Source: an uncultured Lachnospiraceae bacterium (lineage in GTDB: Bacteria; Bacillota; Clostridia; Lachnospirales; Lachnospiraceae). Taken from it: a stretch of 32,851 bases of DNA. The translations under genes and the position numbers were made by a program. Numbering within the stretch: the first letter of the stretch is position 1; every line of letters starts with the position of its first letter. Below, piece by piece: positions 24,258 through 32,013 of the stretch. The notes below the pieces were generated by a model that worked only from the letters and a program-made list of their open reading frames with translations, was not told where the DNA came from and did no database searches. Where the stretch lies: assembly GCA_949502235.1 (NCBI GenBank), contig CATBDC010000043.1:1-32851 (forward strand). Direction: 5' to 3'.

Positions 24258-25457
24258 TTATTTTGCAGCCGGAACCTCTATCTCAAGATCACTCAATCCG
24301 AAAGCAGCGCATGGATGGATATATCCATATTTCAAATCTGCCATACGCCGTCCATCAATCTCTTTTGGAATATAAACCTTTCCGCTGATCAGCCTCGAAT
24401 GGCACCACCCGCATTCTCCGCTCCTGCATCTGCTTGGAACGCGGATTCCGTTTTTCTCCAGTATCTGAAGAACCGAATCATTCGCCGGGCCGGTTACCGT
24501 CCTTGTCTCATCTCTTACCGTCACCGTAATACGGATTGTATCCGGCGCGCCGCCTGGGTAATCTTCCTGTGCCTTCGGATTATGCATCTCCCCGAACAGC
24601 TCATGGCGGATATATTTTTTCTCTAAAGACAGCTTCTCAAGCTCTTTATCTACAAATGTATACATCTGCTGAGGGCCGCATAAGAATACGGAATAAGGTG
24701 TTTCCGGCGCATATTTGCGGATTAGATCCGCTGTCACAAATCCATGCTCATATCCCTCCCTCTCCTCATGGGAAAGTACGTGGATGACCTTCACCTTATC
24801 CGTTTTTGCCATAATGCTGTCAAATTCTTCTTTGAATAAGATATGCTCCGCTTCCCGGCTGCCATATAGAAGGATCAGGTTAAATTCCTCGTCTCCGTCA
24901 CAGATTGCCTGTGCCATTGACAGGAACGGAGTAATGCCGCTTCCTCCCGCTACACCGACCACTGTTTCTGCATCCCGCAGAGAATTATATTCAAAAAAAC
25001 CTTCCGGAGCTGACACCTCTACAGAATCCCCTTCTTTCCAGTTGTCCAGGATATATCTGGAAGCAAGCCCGTCCTGTACATATTTAACCGTAAGCATATA
25101 TCTTCCCTCTAATGCCTCTTTGGGGGAAGAAGAGATCGAATAAGCGCGGGTAAGCTTCATCCCCTCAATGTCAAGAAATACGGTAAGATACTGCCCGGCG
25201 CTGAAATAAGCCAGGGTTTCTGTTCCTTTTTCCGCATCCGGCACTAACACAAAGCTCTTGCAGTCTGCATCCCGTTCCATCACTTTTTGAATCCGCACAA
25301 ATTGCTTCTGCGGATGCAGCGCATAAGCCAGCTTATTCACTGCATACTCTGATGAAATCTCCTTTGCCGGTGCTTCCTCGATTCTTTTCTGCCGTTCTTC
25401 CATGCGCGCCATAAAACGCAGCGGATCTAACACATCAATATTATATGATTTTGACAT
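24258..25457 (-). CDS. NAD(P)H-flavin reductase with C-terminal [2Fe-2S] domain (copy 2)
   Basis: A 399-residue electron-transfer protein. The FAD domain (about 50-160) has the flavin motif RAYS at 104-107, and the NAD(P) domain has GGSGITPF at 171-178 and FLCGPQQMY. The plant-type ferredoxin domain (about 308-395) has C344, C349, C352 and C383 as cluster ligands. An extra helical N-terminus of about 45 residues is shared only with its paralogue. Electrons should flow NAD(P)H to FAD to [2Fe-2S] to a partner, most simply the FAD oxidoreductase encoded just upstream. The ATG at 25457 has AAAGGAGGG upstream. Confidence 0.9.
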   Translation of the reverse strand: MSKSYNIDVLDPLRFMARMEERQKRIEEAPAKEISSEYAVNKLAYALHPQKQFVRIQKVMERDADCKSFVLVPDAEKGTETLAYFSAGQYLTVFLDIEGMKLTRAYSISSSPKEALEGRYMLTVKYVQDGLASRYILDNWKEGDSVEVSAPEGFFEYNSLRDAETVVGVAGGSGITPFLSMAQAICDGDEEFNLILLYGSREAEHILFKEEFDSIMAKTDKVKVIHVLSHEEREGYEHGFVTADLIRKYAPETPYSVFLCGPQQMYTFVDKELEKLSLEKKYIRHELFGEMHNPKAQEDYPGGAPDTIRITVTVRDETRTVTGPANDSVLQILEKNGIRVPSRCRSGECGWCHSRLISGKVYIPKEIDGRRMADLKYGYIHPCAAFGLSDLEIEVPAAK

Positions 25458-25458
25458 A

Positions 25459-26979
25459 TTACTTTCCCTCCTTTGCATCCCGTACTGTCCGAAGCCCTGT
25501 ATTCATACCGGAAATATAAGCAGAGCTGTAGCCGTCCCCGCGCTCCCCGCAGGCTCCGCAGAAACGTAAGTGTTTAATAGGTTCTTCTGCTTCCACATTC
25601 ATTGTACGCATCATCATGGAATCCCACATATCAAACTGGTATCCGTAAGGCGTTCCCCTTGGAGTCATCAGGTATCTTGCAAATGTAGGCGGTGCTGCAA
25701 TCACAATCTCCTCTATGTAAGGTTTCAAGGTAATGCCAAGCGCCTTTTCACAGTTTTCAATGATTTCTCCCGCAATCTTTATCTTAAGTTTTTTATATTC
25801 TTCCGGTTTTACATCTTTCCACACATCGCCGTAGTACATGGTCGTAAAGAACAAGGTGCATGTCCCTTCCGGTGAGGATTCAGGGATCACTGTATTCAGG
25901 CAGTTCATAATCGCATATCCGCTATCTTCAATACTGCAGCACCGGTTATACTGCTCTCTGGAATCCGCGCAGGGGATAACAAAATTGGAATAATCATGGA
26001 TTCCCAGCTCTTCTGCAGACCTATTCATTCCCAGATAAACTGTAACGAAGGACAATGCAATATCACGTGCATTGGCAAGCTTCAGCATTTTTTCAGGTAT
26101 TTCCTCTGCCGGAAGCAGACGGGACAGGGCATTGCCCATATGGGAATTACAAATAATATGCTCTGCGTAAATCTCTTTCCCATCCACTACAACGCCGTAA
26201 GCTTTCCCGTCTTTTACCAGGATCCTCTCCACCTCGCTGTTATACCAGATCTCGCCCCCATGCTCATGGATTGCCTTCTCAAGCGCAAGAGACATTTCAT
26301 GGGAACGCATCTTCGGCATCGCCGGCCTTAACTGTACATACAGGATCAGCATCAGCGCATAGTAGAGGAAATCAAGCTGATCCGCAGGCGCCCCAAGATA
26401 ACACCAGTACGTCACAAGGATATCCTGCGCACGTTTCGGCATATGCAGCGCATCCAGTACCTCTTTCGTTGTATGGGATGCAATCCGCATGAAATCCGCA
26501 TACTCCGATTGCAGAACCGCCGGATCAGGCGCGCCTTTTGATAGATATCCAATTGCTTCTATGGCATGCCGCCCCAAGTCAAAAACTGCCTTTACGCTTT
26601 CCCTGCATCCGGGAACCTGCCGTTCCATCTCGTCCGCAAAAGCCTCTTCGCCCGTTGGCAGGGTTGCATCGAATCCTCCCTCTCCCGGCAGGACGACACG
26701 AAATGCATTTTCCTCAAAATGCCATTCCACATCCTTCGCCCCAAGCTCATCAAATAACTGGCGCACTGTTCCTTCAAAAGGATTCGGCCCTACCTCTGCC
26801 AGTTCGTGCAGGGAAGTCTCAAATTCAAACCTCCCCCGCCGGAAACTTGTCGCAGAACCGCCGGGGATATTGTGGCGTTCTAACACAAGTGTGGAAAGCC
26901 CGTTCTTTGATGTAATACCGCCTGCCGCCAGTCCGCCGTTTCCAGCCCCCACAACAATCACATCATATTGTCTGCTCAT
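25459..26979 (-). CDS. CrtI/RetSat-like FAD oxidoreductase (copy 2)
   Basis: A 506-residue flavoprotein. The N-terminal dinucleotide fold carries VIVVGAGNGGLAAG (Gly residues at 11-16) and the second strand ends LVLERHNIPGGSATSF. The C-terminus has LRFCGACGERGDGYSSAYISG, the second FAD-binding block. The family includes phytoene desaturases and all-trans-retinol saturases, which add or remove hydrogen at isolated C=C bonds. The pairing with a [2Fe-2S] flavin reductase favours reduction. AAAGGAG precedes the ATG. It ends one base before its reductase partner begins. Confidence 0.88.
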   Translation of the reverse strand: MSRQYDVIVVGAGNGGLAAGGITSKNGLSTLVLERHNIPGGSATSFRRGRFEFETSLHELAEVGPNPFEGTVRQLFDELGAKDVEWHFEENAFRVVLPGEGGFDATLPTGEEAFADEMERQVPGCRESVKAVFDLGRHAIEAIGYLSKGAPDPAVLQSEYADFMRIASHTTKEVLDALHMPKRAQDILVTYWCYLGAPADQLDFLYYALMLILYVQLRPAMPKMRSHEMSLALEKAIHEHGGEIWYNSEVERILVKDGKAYGVVVDGKEIYAEHIICNSHMGNALSRLLPAEEIPEKMLKLANARDIALSFVTVYLGMNRSAEELGIHDYSNFVIPCADSREQYNRCCSIEDSGYAIMNCLNTVIPESSPEGTCTLFFTTMYYGDVWKDVKPEEYKKLKIKIAGEIIENCEKALGITLKPYIEEIVIAAPPTFARYLMTPRGTPYGYQFDMWDSMMMRTMNVEAEEPIKHLRFCGACGERGDGYSSAYISGMNTGLRTVRDAKEGK

Positions 26980-27036
26980 AAAACATTCTCTCCTTTCATC
27001 TCTGACAGGATTTCTTTTTCCTGCCTGTTTTTATTG

Positions 27037-28266
27037 TTAATCCTGCTCCTTAATCACAGGATAAACTTCAATTGCCGCGTCACCCGCCGCGTAGGCAGCA
27101 CAGGGATGTATCCATCCGAATTTCAGGTCTGCCATACGTCTTCCGTCCACGTCCTGCGGGATATAAACATTCCCTGACAGGAGCTTGGAATGACACCATC
27201 CGCACTCTCCGCTCCTACAGTGGGACGGCGCTTTGATATGGGATGCTTCCATCGCCTGAAGGATTGTCTGGTCAGAACGAATCTGGATCTCCGTTATCTT
27301 CCCGCCTATATGTACCTTCAGCCTGAAGGTTTTTCCCTCTATTCCTGCCGGGTAATCTTCATTTTTCTGTGGATTAATATAGTCCCCCGGAAGCTCCTTG
27401 CGAACTGACTTTCTCTTAAGCCCCAGCTTTTTTGCCTGTTCGTCTCCAAAAGCATATAGCGGCTTTGGACCGCAGATGAAGAGAGAATATTTTTCCGGCG
27501 CATATTTTGCTATCAATTCTGCTGTCAGGAAACCATGCTCGTAACCTTCCTTCTCTTCATGGGAAAGTACATGGACAACTTTTACCCGTCCATCAGATTT
27601 TCTTTCCAGTTCTTCCAACTCATCTTTCAGCAAAATCCCCTCACTGGTACGGCTTCCATATAAAATTGTCAGATCAAAGTCCTCAATCCCTGATACGATT
27701 GCCGCAGCCATGGAATAAAACGGCGTAATACCGCTTCCTCCCGCCAAAGCTACCACATGCTTTTCATCCCGGAATTTCTGGTAATAAAATTCACCCAAAG
27801 GTCCGGATATTTCCAATTCATCACCGACTTTCAGGCAATCCAGCATATAATCCGAGGCAAGACCTGTAATATTTCGTTTCACCGTTATCATATAATGGTT
27901 ATTCTTCTCTCCCAGTGCATCCTTTGGATTCGAACGGATTGCATAAGGCTTGCACATTGTCCCTCCCTCAAAATCCAAAGAAACGCTGATATACTGTCCG
28001 GCACGGAAATATGCCAGTTCCCTTGTTCCTCTCTTTTCATCCGGTACAAGGATAAATGTCTTGGCGTCCCCATGATCTTTGATATCACTGATTCTTACAT
28101 ACTGAATCTCCGGATGAAGCTTTGCTGCCAGAATATTTGCATTGAACTCTGTCCTCGGCATGACAGCCTCGGCGCGTTCAATCACCTGATTCCGGTCTTT
28201 TACCATATTAAGAAACGGCTTTATGGGGAGCGGTTTTATAGCATCCCGCTTATAATGATATTTCAT
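27037..28266 (-). CDS. NAD(P)H-flavin reductase with C-terminal [2Fe-2S] domain (copy 1)
   Basis: A 409-residue paralogue of the 24258-25457 product. The NAD(P) loop GGSGITPF and the cluster ligands C350, C355, C358 and C389 are intact. The flavin motif is changed from RAYS to KPYA at 106-109, so binding of the flavin phosphate and N5 may differ. The open frame extends to 28464, but GAAGGAGGG precedes the ATG at 28266, two bases from the upstream stop. It probably serves the FAD oxidoreductase encoded directly before it. Confidence 0.9.
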   Translation of the reverse strand: MKYHYKRDAIKPLPIKPFLNMVKDRNQVIERAEAVMPRTEFNANILAAKLHPEIQYVRISDIKDHGDAKTFILVPDEKRGTRELAYFRAGQYISVSLDFEGGTMCKPYAIRSNPKDALGEKNNHYMITVKRNITGLASDYMLDCLKVGDELEISGPLGEFYYQKFRDEKHVVALAGGSGITPFYSMAAAIVSGIEDFDLTILYGSRTSEGILLKDELEELERKSDGRVKVVHVLSHEEKEGYEHGFLTAELIAKYAPEKYSLFICGPKPLYAFGDEQAKKLGLKRKSVRKELPGDYINPQKNEDYPAGIEGKTFRLKVHIGGKITEIQIRSDQTILQAMEASHIKAPSHCRSGECGWCHSKLLSGNVYIPQDVDGRRMADLKFGWIHPCAAYAAGDAAIEVYPVIKEQD

Positions 28267-28268
28267 CT

Positions 28269-29801
28269 TTAGCGTCCCTCCTTCATATCCTTTAATGTAT
28301 AGCGGGCAACCTCTCTCCCGCTTAAATATGCCTGACTGTAACCATCCATCTGCGTTCCGTGGCCTCCGCAGAACCGTAAGCCCTTTACGGTATAATCCTC
28401 CTTCTCGCCAGACATAGTACGGGGCAGCATACCGTCCCACATAGGAACAGCATACCCATAACAATTCCCCTGTGGTGTGCCGATATAACGGGCTAACGTA
28501 ACCGGCGAGGCAGTCACAAGCTCCTCGATATGATCCCGGATACGCACCTTTGCTGCTTCTTCAAAATAATCAATTGTTTCTTCTACAATCTGGTCTTTGA
28601 TGCGGAAGTAATTCTCTTCTGTCACATCTGCAAAAGCATCCTCCGTATACAGCAGAAGAAACATAATCATACAGGTTCCTTCTGGCGAAGCATCGGAAAT
28701 AGCACGGTTTAAGCAGGAATAATTAAATATTTTCCGATGGGATGCACGTGTTTTACACTTTTCAAATAGGATATGAGTGTCTGCCGTTTCGCGTACAAAA
28801 GTATCGTATCCCCGGATACCCAGTTCGTCTGCCGATGCATCCAGCCCGAGATAAATGACAAAACCGCTGGGGCCAAGGGTTCTTGCATTGCACAGCTTCC
28901 TGTCACGTACAGGCACTTCTTTCGGATCAATCATCTTTCCAAAGGCAACCGTTGGCATGATATTGGAAATAATCCGGTCACAGGGAATATAAGTCCCGTC
29001 TGTCAGCTCTACGCCCTTCGCCTGATTATTTTTGATATCAATCCGTTTTACCTTCGTGTTATAACGGATCTCCCCGCCAAAATCCCGGATGCGCTGCTCA
29101 AGCGCCAGCACAATTTCAAAACTCCTTTTTCTGGCTATGTAAGGTTTTCTGGTTAGATAGGTATATACCATAAAACTGTATACCACGAAACTCACCCTGG
29201 TACAGTCCACGCTCAGATAATCCCAGTAAGACTCATAAATCTCCCTTGCCTTATCCGGAAGCCCCAGTTTTTTCAGCATCTCATCAGCCGGCACCGCTGC
29301 CATCTTCATAAAGTCGCTCCATTTCACAAGCATCTGTGCTTTCGGCGGATCGTTCTGGTAGGACGCAAGCCATTCGATTGCATCTGCAATCATGCGGTTG
29401 AGCTCCATGAGGTTCTCCATTGCCGGCCTGCTTCCCGGAACCTCCTTTTCCATCTCGTCCACAAAAGCCTTAGAACCAATCGGCATCTCCACATCAAAGC
29501 CATGTGTCGGATGTGTATTAATCGTGTGAAATGCCTCGTCCATTGCAACCCACTCCACATCCGTTCCCAGTTCGTCCAAAAGCTTTCTTACTTCTCCTGT
29601 TCCTTTTGGCCCCATCTGACACAGCTCATGCAGTGTCAGCTCAAACTCAAACCGTCCCCTGACAATGCTGCCTGCGCAGCCGCCGGGAATGTTATGCTTT
29701 TCTAACAGCAATACCCTTTTTCCTTCCTTTGCCATCCATGCAGCGGCGGCAAGTCCGCCGTTTCCTGCCCCAACGACAATCACATCATATTCTTTCTTCA
29801 T
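28269..29801 (-). CDS. CrtI/RetSat-like FAD oxidoreductase (copy 1)
   Basis: A 510-residue flavoprotein, paralogous to the 25459-26979 product over its whole length. It has VIVVGAGNGGLAAAAWMAKE, LLLEKHNIPGGCAGS, and the C-terminal LRFCGGHGTQMDGYSQAYLSG. The frame reaches 29873, but AAAGGGGAAG precedes the ATG at 29801. It is the first gene of the four-gene operon. The two paralogues differ in the middle of the protein, where substrate selection is expected, so the two pairs probably handle different or successive substrates. Confidence 0.88.
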   Translation of the reverse strand: MKKEYDVIVVGAGNGGLAAAAWMAKEGKRVLLLEKHNIPGGCAGSIVRGRFEFELTLHELCQMGPKGTGEVRKLLDELGTDVEWVAMDEAFHTINTHPTHGFDVEMPIGSKAFVDEMEKEVPGSRPAMENLMELNRMIADAIEWLASYQNDPPKAQMLVKWSDFMKMAAVPADEMLKKLGLPDKAREIYESYWDYLSVDCTRVSFVVYSFMVYTYLTRKPYIARKRSFEIVLALEQRIRDFGGEIRYNTKVKRIDIKNNQAKGVELTDGTYIPCDRIISNIMPTVAFGKMIDPKEVPVRDRKLCNARTLGPSGFVIYLGLDASADELGIRGYDTFVRETADTHILFEKCKTRASHRKIFNYSCLNRAISDASPEGTCMIMFLLLYTEDAFADVTEENYFRIKDQIVEETIDYFEEAAKVRIRDHIEELVTASPVTLARYIGTPQGNCYGYAVPMWDGMLPRTMSGEKEDYTVKGLRFCGGHGTQMDGYSQAYLSGREVARYTLKDMKEGR

Positions 29802-29820
29802 TCCGCTTCCCCTTTCTTCA

Positions 29821-29837
29821 TGGTATACCACAAACCA
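29821..29837. promoter_or_regulatory. GntR-type operator, site 1
   Basis: TGGTATACCACAAACCA contains a perfect palindrome TGGTATACCA (29821-29830). It lies between the predicted -10 box and the ribosome site of the oxidoreductase operon. Confidence 0.6.
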
Positions 29838-29844
29838 TATTTTT

Positions 29845-29873
29845 ATATTATCATACAAGAGATGAGTTTTCAA
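29845..29873 (-). promoter_or_regulatory. Promoter of the four-gene oxidoreductase operon
   Basis: On the minus strand, TTGAAA (29868-29873) and TAATAT (29845-29850) are 17 bases apart. The expected start point falls next to operator site 1. Confidence 0.6.
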
Positions 29874-29913
29874 TCTTAAATTTACTTTTTTATTTCTGTA
29901 TATTGACTATTAT

Positions 29914-29946
29914 GTTACTGTTCACTCCGTTCACAGCAACAGTAAC
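29914..29946. repeat. Palindromic repeat, copy B
   Basis: Perfect 9-bp arms GTTACTGTT (29914-29922) and AACAGTAAC (29938-29946). The loop CACTCCGTTCACAGC resembles copy A. Confidence 0.6.
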
Positions 29947-29986
29947 ACTATTATCCCTGTTGTGTGTATAGTGTAATCACTTTTAT

Positions 29987-30003
29987 TGGTATACTACAAA
30001 CCA
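29987..30003. promoter_or_regulatory. GntR-type operator, site 2
   Basis: TGGTATACTACAAACCA matches site 1 at 16 of 17 bases, in the same orientation. It lies just before the ribosome site of the truncated divergent FAD gene. Confidence 0.6.
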
Positions 30004-30018
30004 GAAAGAAGAATACTT

Positions 30019-30114
30019 ATGAACAATGCATATGACGTAATTGTAATAGGAGCCGGCAATGGCGGACGTTTGCCATCAATCTATATAATCTACAAAAAGA
30101 AACAGAGCCAATAA
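30019..30114 (+). pseudogene. Truncated third FAD oxidoreductase (31 codons)
   Basis: It begins MNNAYDVIVIGAGNGG, the same N-terminus as the two intact FAD oxidoreductases, then changes after GGCGGA (30061-30066) into unrelated sequence and stops at 30112-30114. AGAAAGAAG lies upstream of the ATG. The loss of the remaining 490 or so codons coincides with the start of the AT-rich foreign block. Confidence 0.8.
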
Positions 30115-30146
30115 ACTGTAATTCTTTCTACAAGTTCATAGGCTCT
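30104..30146 (-). terminator. Terminator of the minus-strand gene group
   Basis: AGAGCCAAT (30104-30112) pairs with ATAGGCTCT (30138-30146) with one mismatch. On the minus strand it is followed by a T-rich run. It resembles the hairpin at 32564-32605. Confidence 0.65.
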
Positions 30147-30179
30147 GCATCTGCGCGTCTGGCTCTGCAAATATTCAAT

Positions 30180-30338
30180 TTAATTTCCATGAATAAAGTG
30201 GAAATCACAACAAATAGCTCCTTCACCCATCGTTCCTGCTCTCTCAAATTTAATCTTGGGTTCATATCCTGCAAAGGCAGTTATATCGCTTTGGCAAAAA
30301 ACCTTACAGAGTTCAGAGCGTAAAGTGAAATAAGTCAT
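30180..30338 (-). pseudogene. C-terminal fragment of an ATC-hydrolase-like protein
   Basis: The frame reads LRSELCKVFCQSDITAFAG and ends TMGEGAICCDFHF, matching the C-terminus of L-2-amino-thiazoline-4-carboxylate hydrolase-like proteins, which end in a GEG-x-x-CCDF motif. The N-terminal two thirds are absent; upstream, the sequence is a HEAT-repeat gene in another frame. It is therefore a deletion remnant. Confidence 0.6.
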
Positions 30339-30549
30339 TTTCCGAAACGATAAAAGAGGCAATTTCTTTTGTATATGGTGCAACTTCCTGCGGATATATC
30401 AATCCCATCTCTCCAAGCAGCCACATTGCTTTAGCTGTTATTTTAGGAGGTTGATTTTTAAGTAAAGAAGCTACATAGGGGATATTTTGTTTCCAAATAG
30501 TTTTATCTTTTGTCAGTTGACCAAGTTCACGATATAATCTTTCATCCAT
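30313..30549 (-). pseudogene. HEAT-repeat protein, truncated (78 codons)
   Basis: It begins MDERLYRELGQLTKDKTIWK and has one clear HEAT-type helix pair (PPKITAKAMWLLGEMGL). The expected continuation of further repeats is replaced, after SEND, by LFHFTL and a stop, at the point where the ATC-hydrolase-like fragment begins. The ATG at 30549 overlaps the end of the KTR gene; a GTG at 30564 is the alternative. It may still be expressed as a short protein. Confidence 0.55.
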
Positions 30550-30754
30550 CAGCGTTGTTTTCACCTTTCCTTATTATCTCGTTTTTACTGAAATCTTCAA
30601 TGACCGTTATTTGGAATTTCTTTGCTCCAATCAATGTTTCTTGTTTGCATTTCGGACAATATAGAGGAAAATTCAAAAGAACCGTATCTTCTCTGATTTG
30701 ATTACGAGTTTTATTGCCACAAACGGGACAGAGTATCCATCCTATTTTTGTCAT
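30542..30754 (-). CDS. Cysteine-rich KTR domain protein (70 aa)
   Basis: A small zinc-ribbon-like protein: CPVCGNKTRNQIREDT, then FPLYCPKCKQETLI. The two CxxC pairs and the KTR tripeptide define the Cys_rich_KTR family, common next to genes in conjugative transposons of gut Firmicutes. GAGG lies before the ATG. Its function is unknown; nucleic-acid binding is possible. Confidence 0.88.
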   Translation of the reverse strand: MTKIGWILCPVCGNKTRNQIREDTVLLNFPLYCPKCKQETLIGAKKFQITVIEDFSKNEIIRKGENNADG

Positions 30755-30774
30755 TTCAATACCTCACTATCGCT

Positions 30775-31413
30775 CTAAAAGAACAAGTTGCTCATAGACT
30801 TATAAACAAAAGGAATATACATATAAAACAAAGTAAGGCGTTCCCATAATCCTTCATAATTCAAAGGGGTATTTTGAAATTGCTCCTTATCTCCCATAAC
30901 AAAACAGGCAAAGAAAATAAGCGATAAAACAAATGAGCTTATACTGATGATGCCTTCAAGCGTGCCATTTTGCTTAAATGATACAATCCCATTTAGCAAT
31001 GGAAAAAGCAGTAAAGCCATAAAACCGATTGCCGCACCTATTCCATGTATCTTTGAGGCTGTAGTAACTATGTATTTGCTCTCGTTTACGCAAAAAAATC
31101 CAGAAATAAGCCCTGCTCCAACAGCAAAAAATCCAATCGAAAGTAGCATGAAAACCGCCAGAACAGGAAACTTTGTTCTGAATGACATAAAGTATACACC
31201 TGCTGTATATGCTAAGAAACCTCCAAGCCAGACAAGCCATAAATTATAAACAAGTCGGACTGGGCTTTGCGGACTGCCTAAAACGCTCATAACCATTTTC
31301 TTGCCGTTATATTCAGAATAAAATTGTTCCAATATCCACGGAACAATAAACTCGCCTATGATTGTAAATAACAAAATCATATTAAAGAACCTATTGTCTG
31401 CTATGTTTTTCAT
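30775..31413 (-). CDS. DUF998-like membrane protein (212 aa)
   Basis: Six hydrophobic helices. The segment SVLGSPQSPVRLVYNLWLVW is characteristic of DUF998 proteins, as is the His in KIHGIGAAIGFMAL. The function is unknown. It lies in an apparent operon with the 155-residue protein upstream (12 bases apart) and divergent from a PadR regulator. Confidence 0.75.
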   Translation of the reverse strand: MKNIADNRFFNMILLFTIIGEFIVPWILEQFYSEYNGKKMVMSVLGSPQSPVRLVYNLWLVWLGGFLAYTAGVYFMSFRTKFPVLAVFMLLSIGFFAVGAGLISGFFCVNESKYIVTTASKIHGIGAAIGFMALLLFPLLNGIVSFKQNGTLEGIISISSFVLSLIFFACFVMGDKEQFQNTPLNYEGLWERLTLFYMYIPFVYKSMSNLFF

Positions 31414-31425
31414 TTCGTTATTCTC

Positions 31426-31893
31426 CTAATATTTCTCTATACTTCCTTGAAAGTTATGGGCTTTTTCCAACAGCGGTCCTTTTGCCCCCATTGTAAAGGC
31501 AATATCACTGCTACGAATAGATAACAACTCCATTCCAAATTGTAGTTCTAAGACCGCCAAAGTGCTATGCGGCAATTTAATCACACCATTTTTATCAATA
31601 TCAAGCCAAGCATATTTACGCCCTTTATATTGTATAAACTCGCCCTCCGAAAGCAAACAATCCCTTAATGCAGGACAATCCTCTAAAATATGCTTTAACT
31701 TTGAACCCCGCAGCAACGAATATGTAGTAACACAAAAACCACCTGTTATTTTGCTTCCCGTAAAGATAATAATTTTTCCATCTCGTGTTGCATCGTACTC
31801 CGACAATACTTGTGGTGGAATATGGATTGTTAAATCTGGGTATATAACAGAAAGCCCAAATACAAATTTACCGCCCTTATTAAGTTGTGGCAT
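31426..31893 (-). CDS. Protein of unknown function (155 aa)
   Basis: I do not recognise a named domain. The N-terminus MPQLNKGGKFVFGLSVI and the C-terminus RSSDIAFTMGAKGPLLEKA look like conserved blocks; the middle is beta-rich, and KLPHSTLAVLELQFGMELLS recalls an AbrB-like strand-helix unit. GGAGG lies before the ATG. It is divergent from padR, with a palindromic operator between them, so probably PadR-controlled. Confidence 0.7.
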   Translation of the reverse strand: MPQLNKGGKFVFGLSVIYPDLTIHIPPQVLSEYDATRDGKIIIFTGSKITGGFCVTTYSLLRGSKLKHILEDCPALRDCLLSEGEFIQYKGRKYAWLDIDKNGVIKLPHSTLAVLELQFGMELLSIRSSDIAFTMGAKGPLLEKAHNFQGSIEKY

Positions 31894-31960
31894 AAAAACC
31901 TCCTTTTCTGGTATTCCATTTTTAATTTAACTGTGGTATAATAGTAGTGCTTATAGAAAT

Positions 31961-31978
31961 TACTTTATATATAAAGTA
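31961..31978. promoter_or_regulatory. 18-bp palindromic operator in the padR intergenic region
   Basis: TACTTTATATATAAAGTA is a perfect palindrome between the divergent genes, 19 bases after a TATAAT (31937-31942) for padR. Confidence 0.65.
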
Positions 31979-32013
31979 CTGCAAATACAATAAGATGTCA
32001 AGGAGGAAATTGT

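Noticed and set aside
28267-28464. A 66-residue N-terminal extension of flavin reductase copy 1
   Set aside because: The extension overlaps the upstream FAD gene in another frame, and a strong ribosome site precedes 28266.
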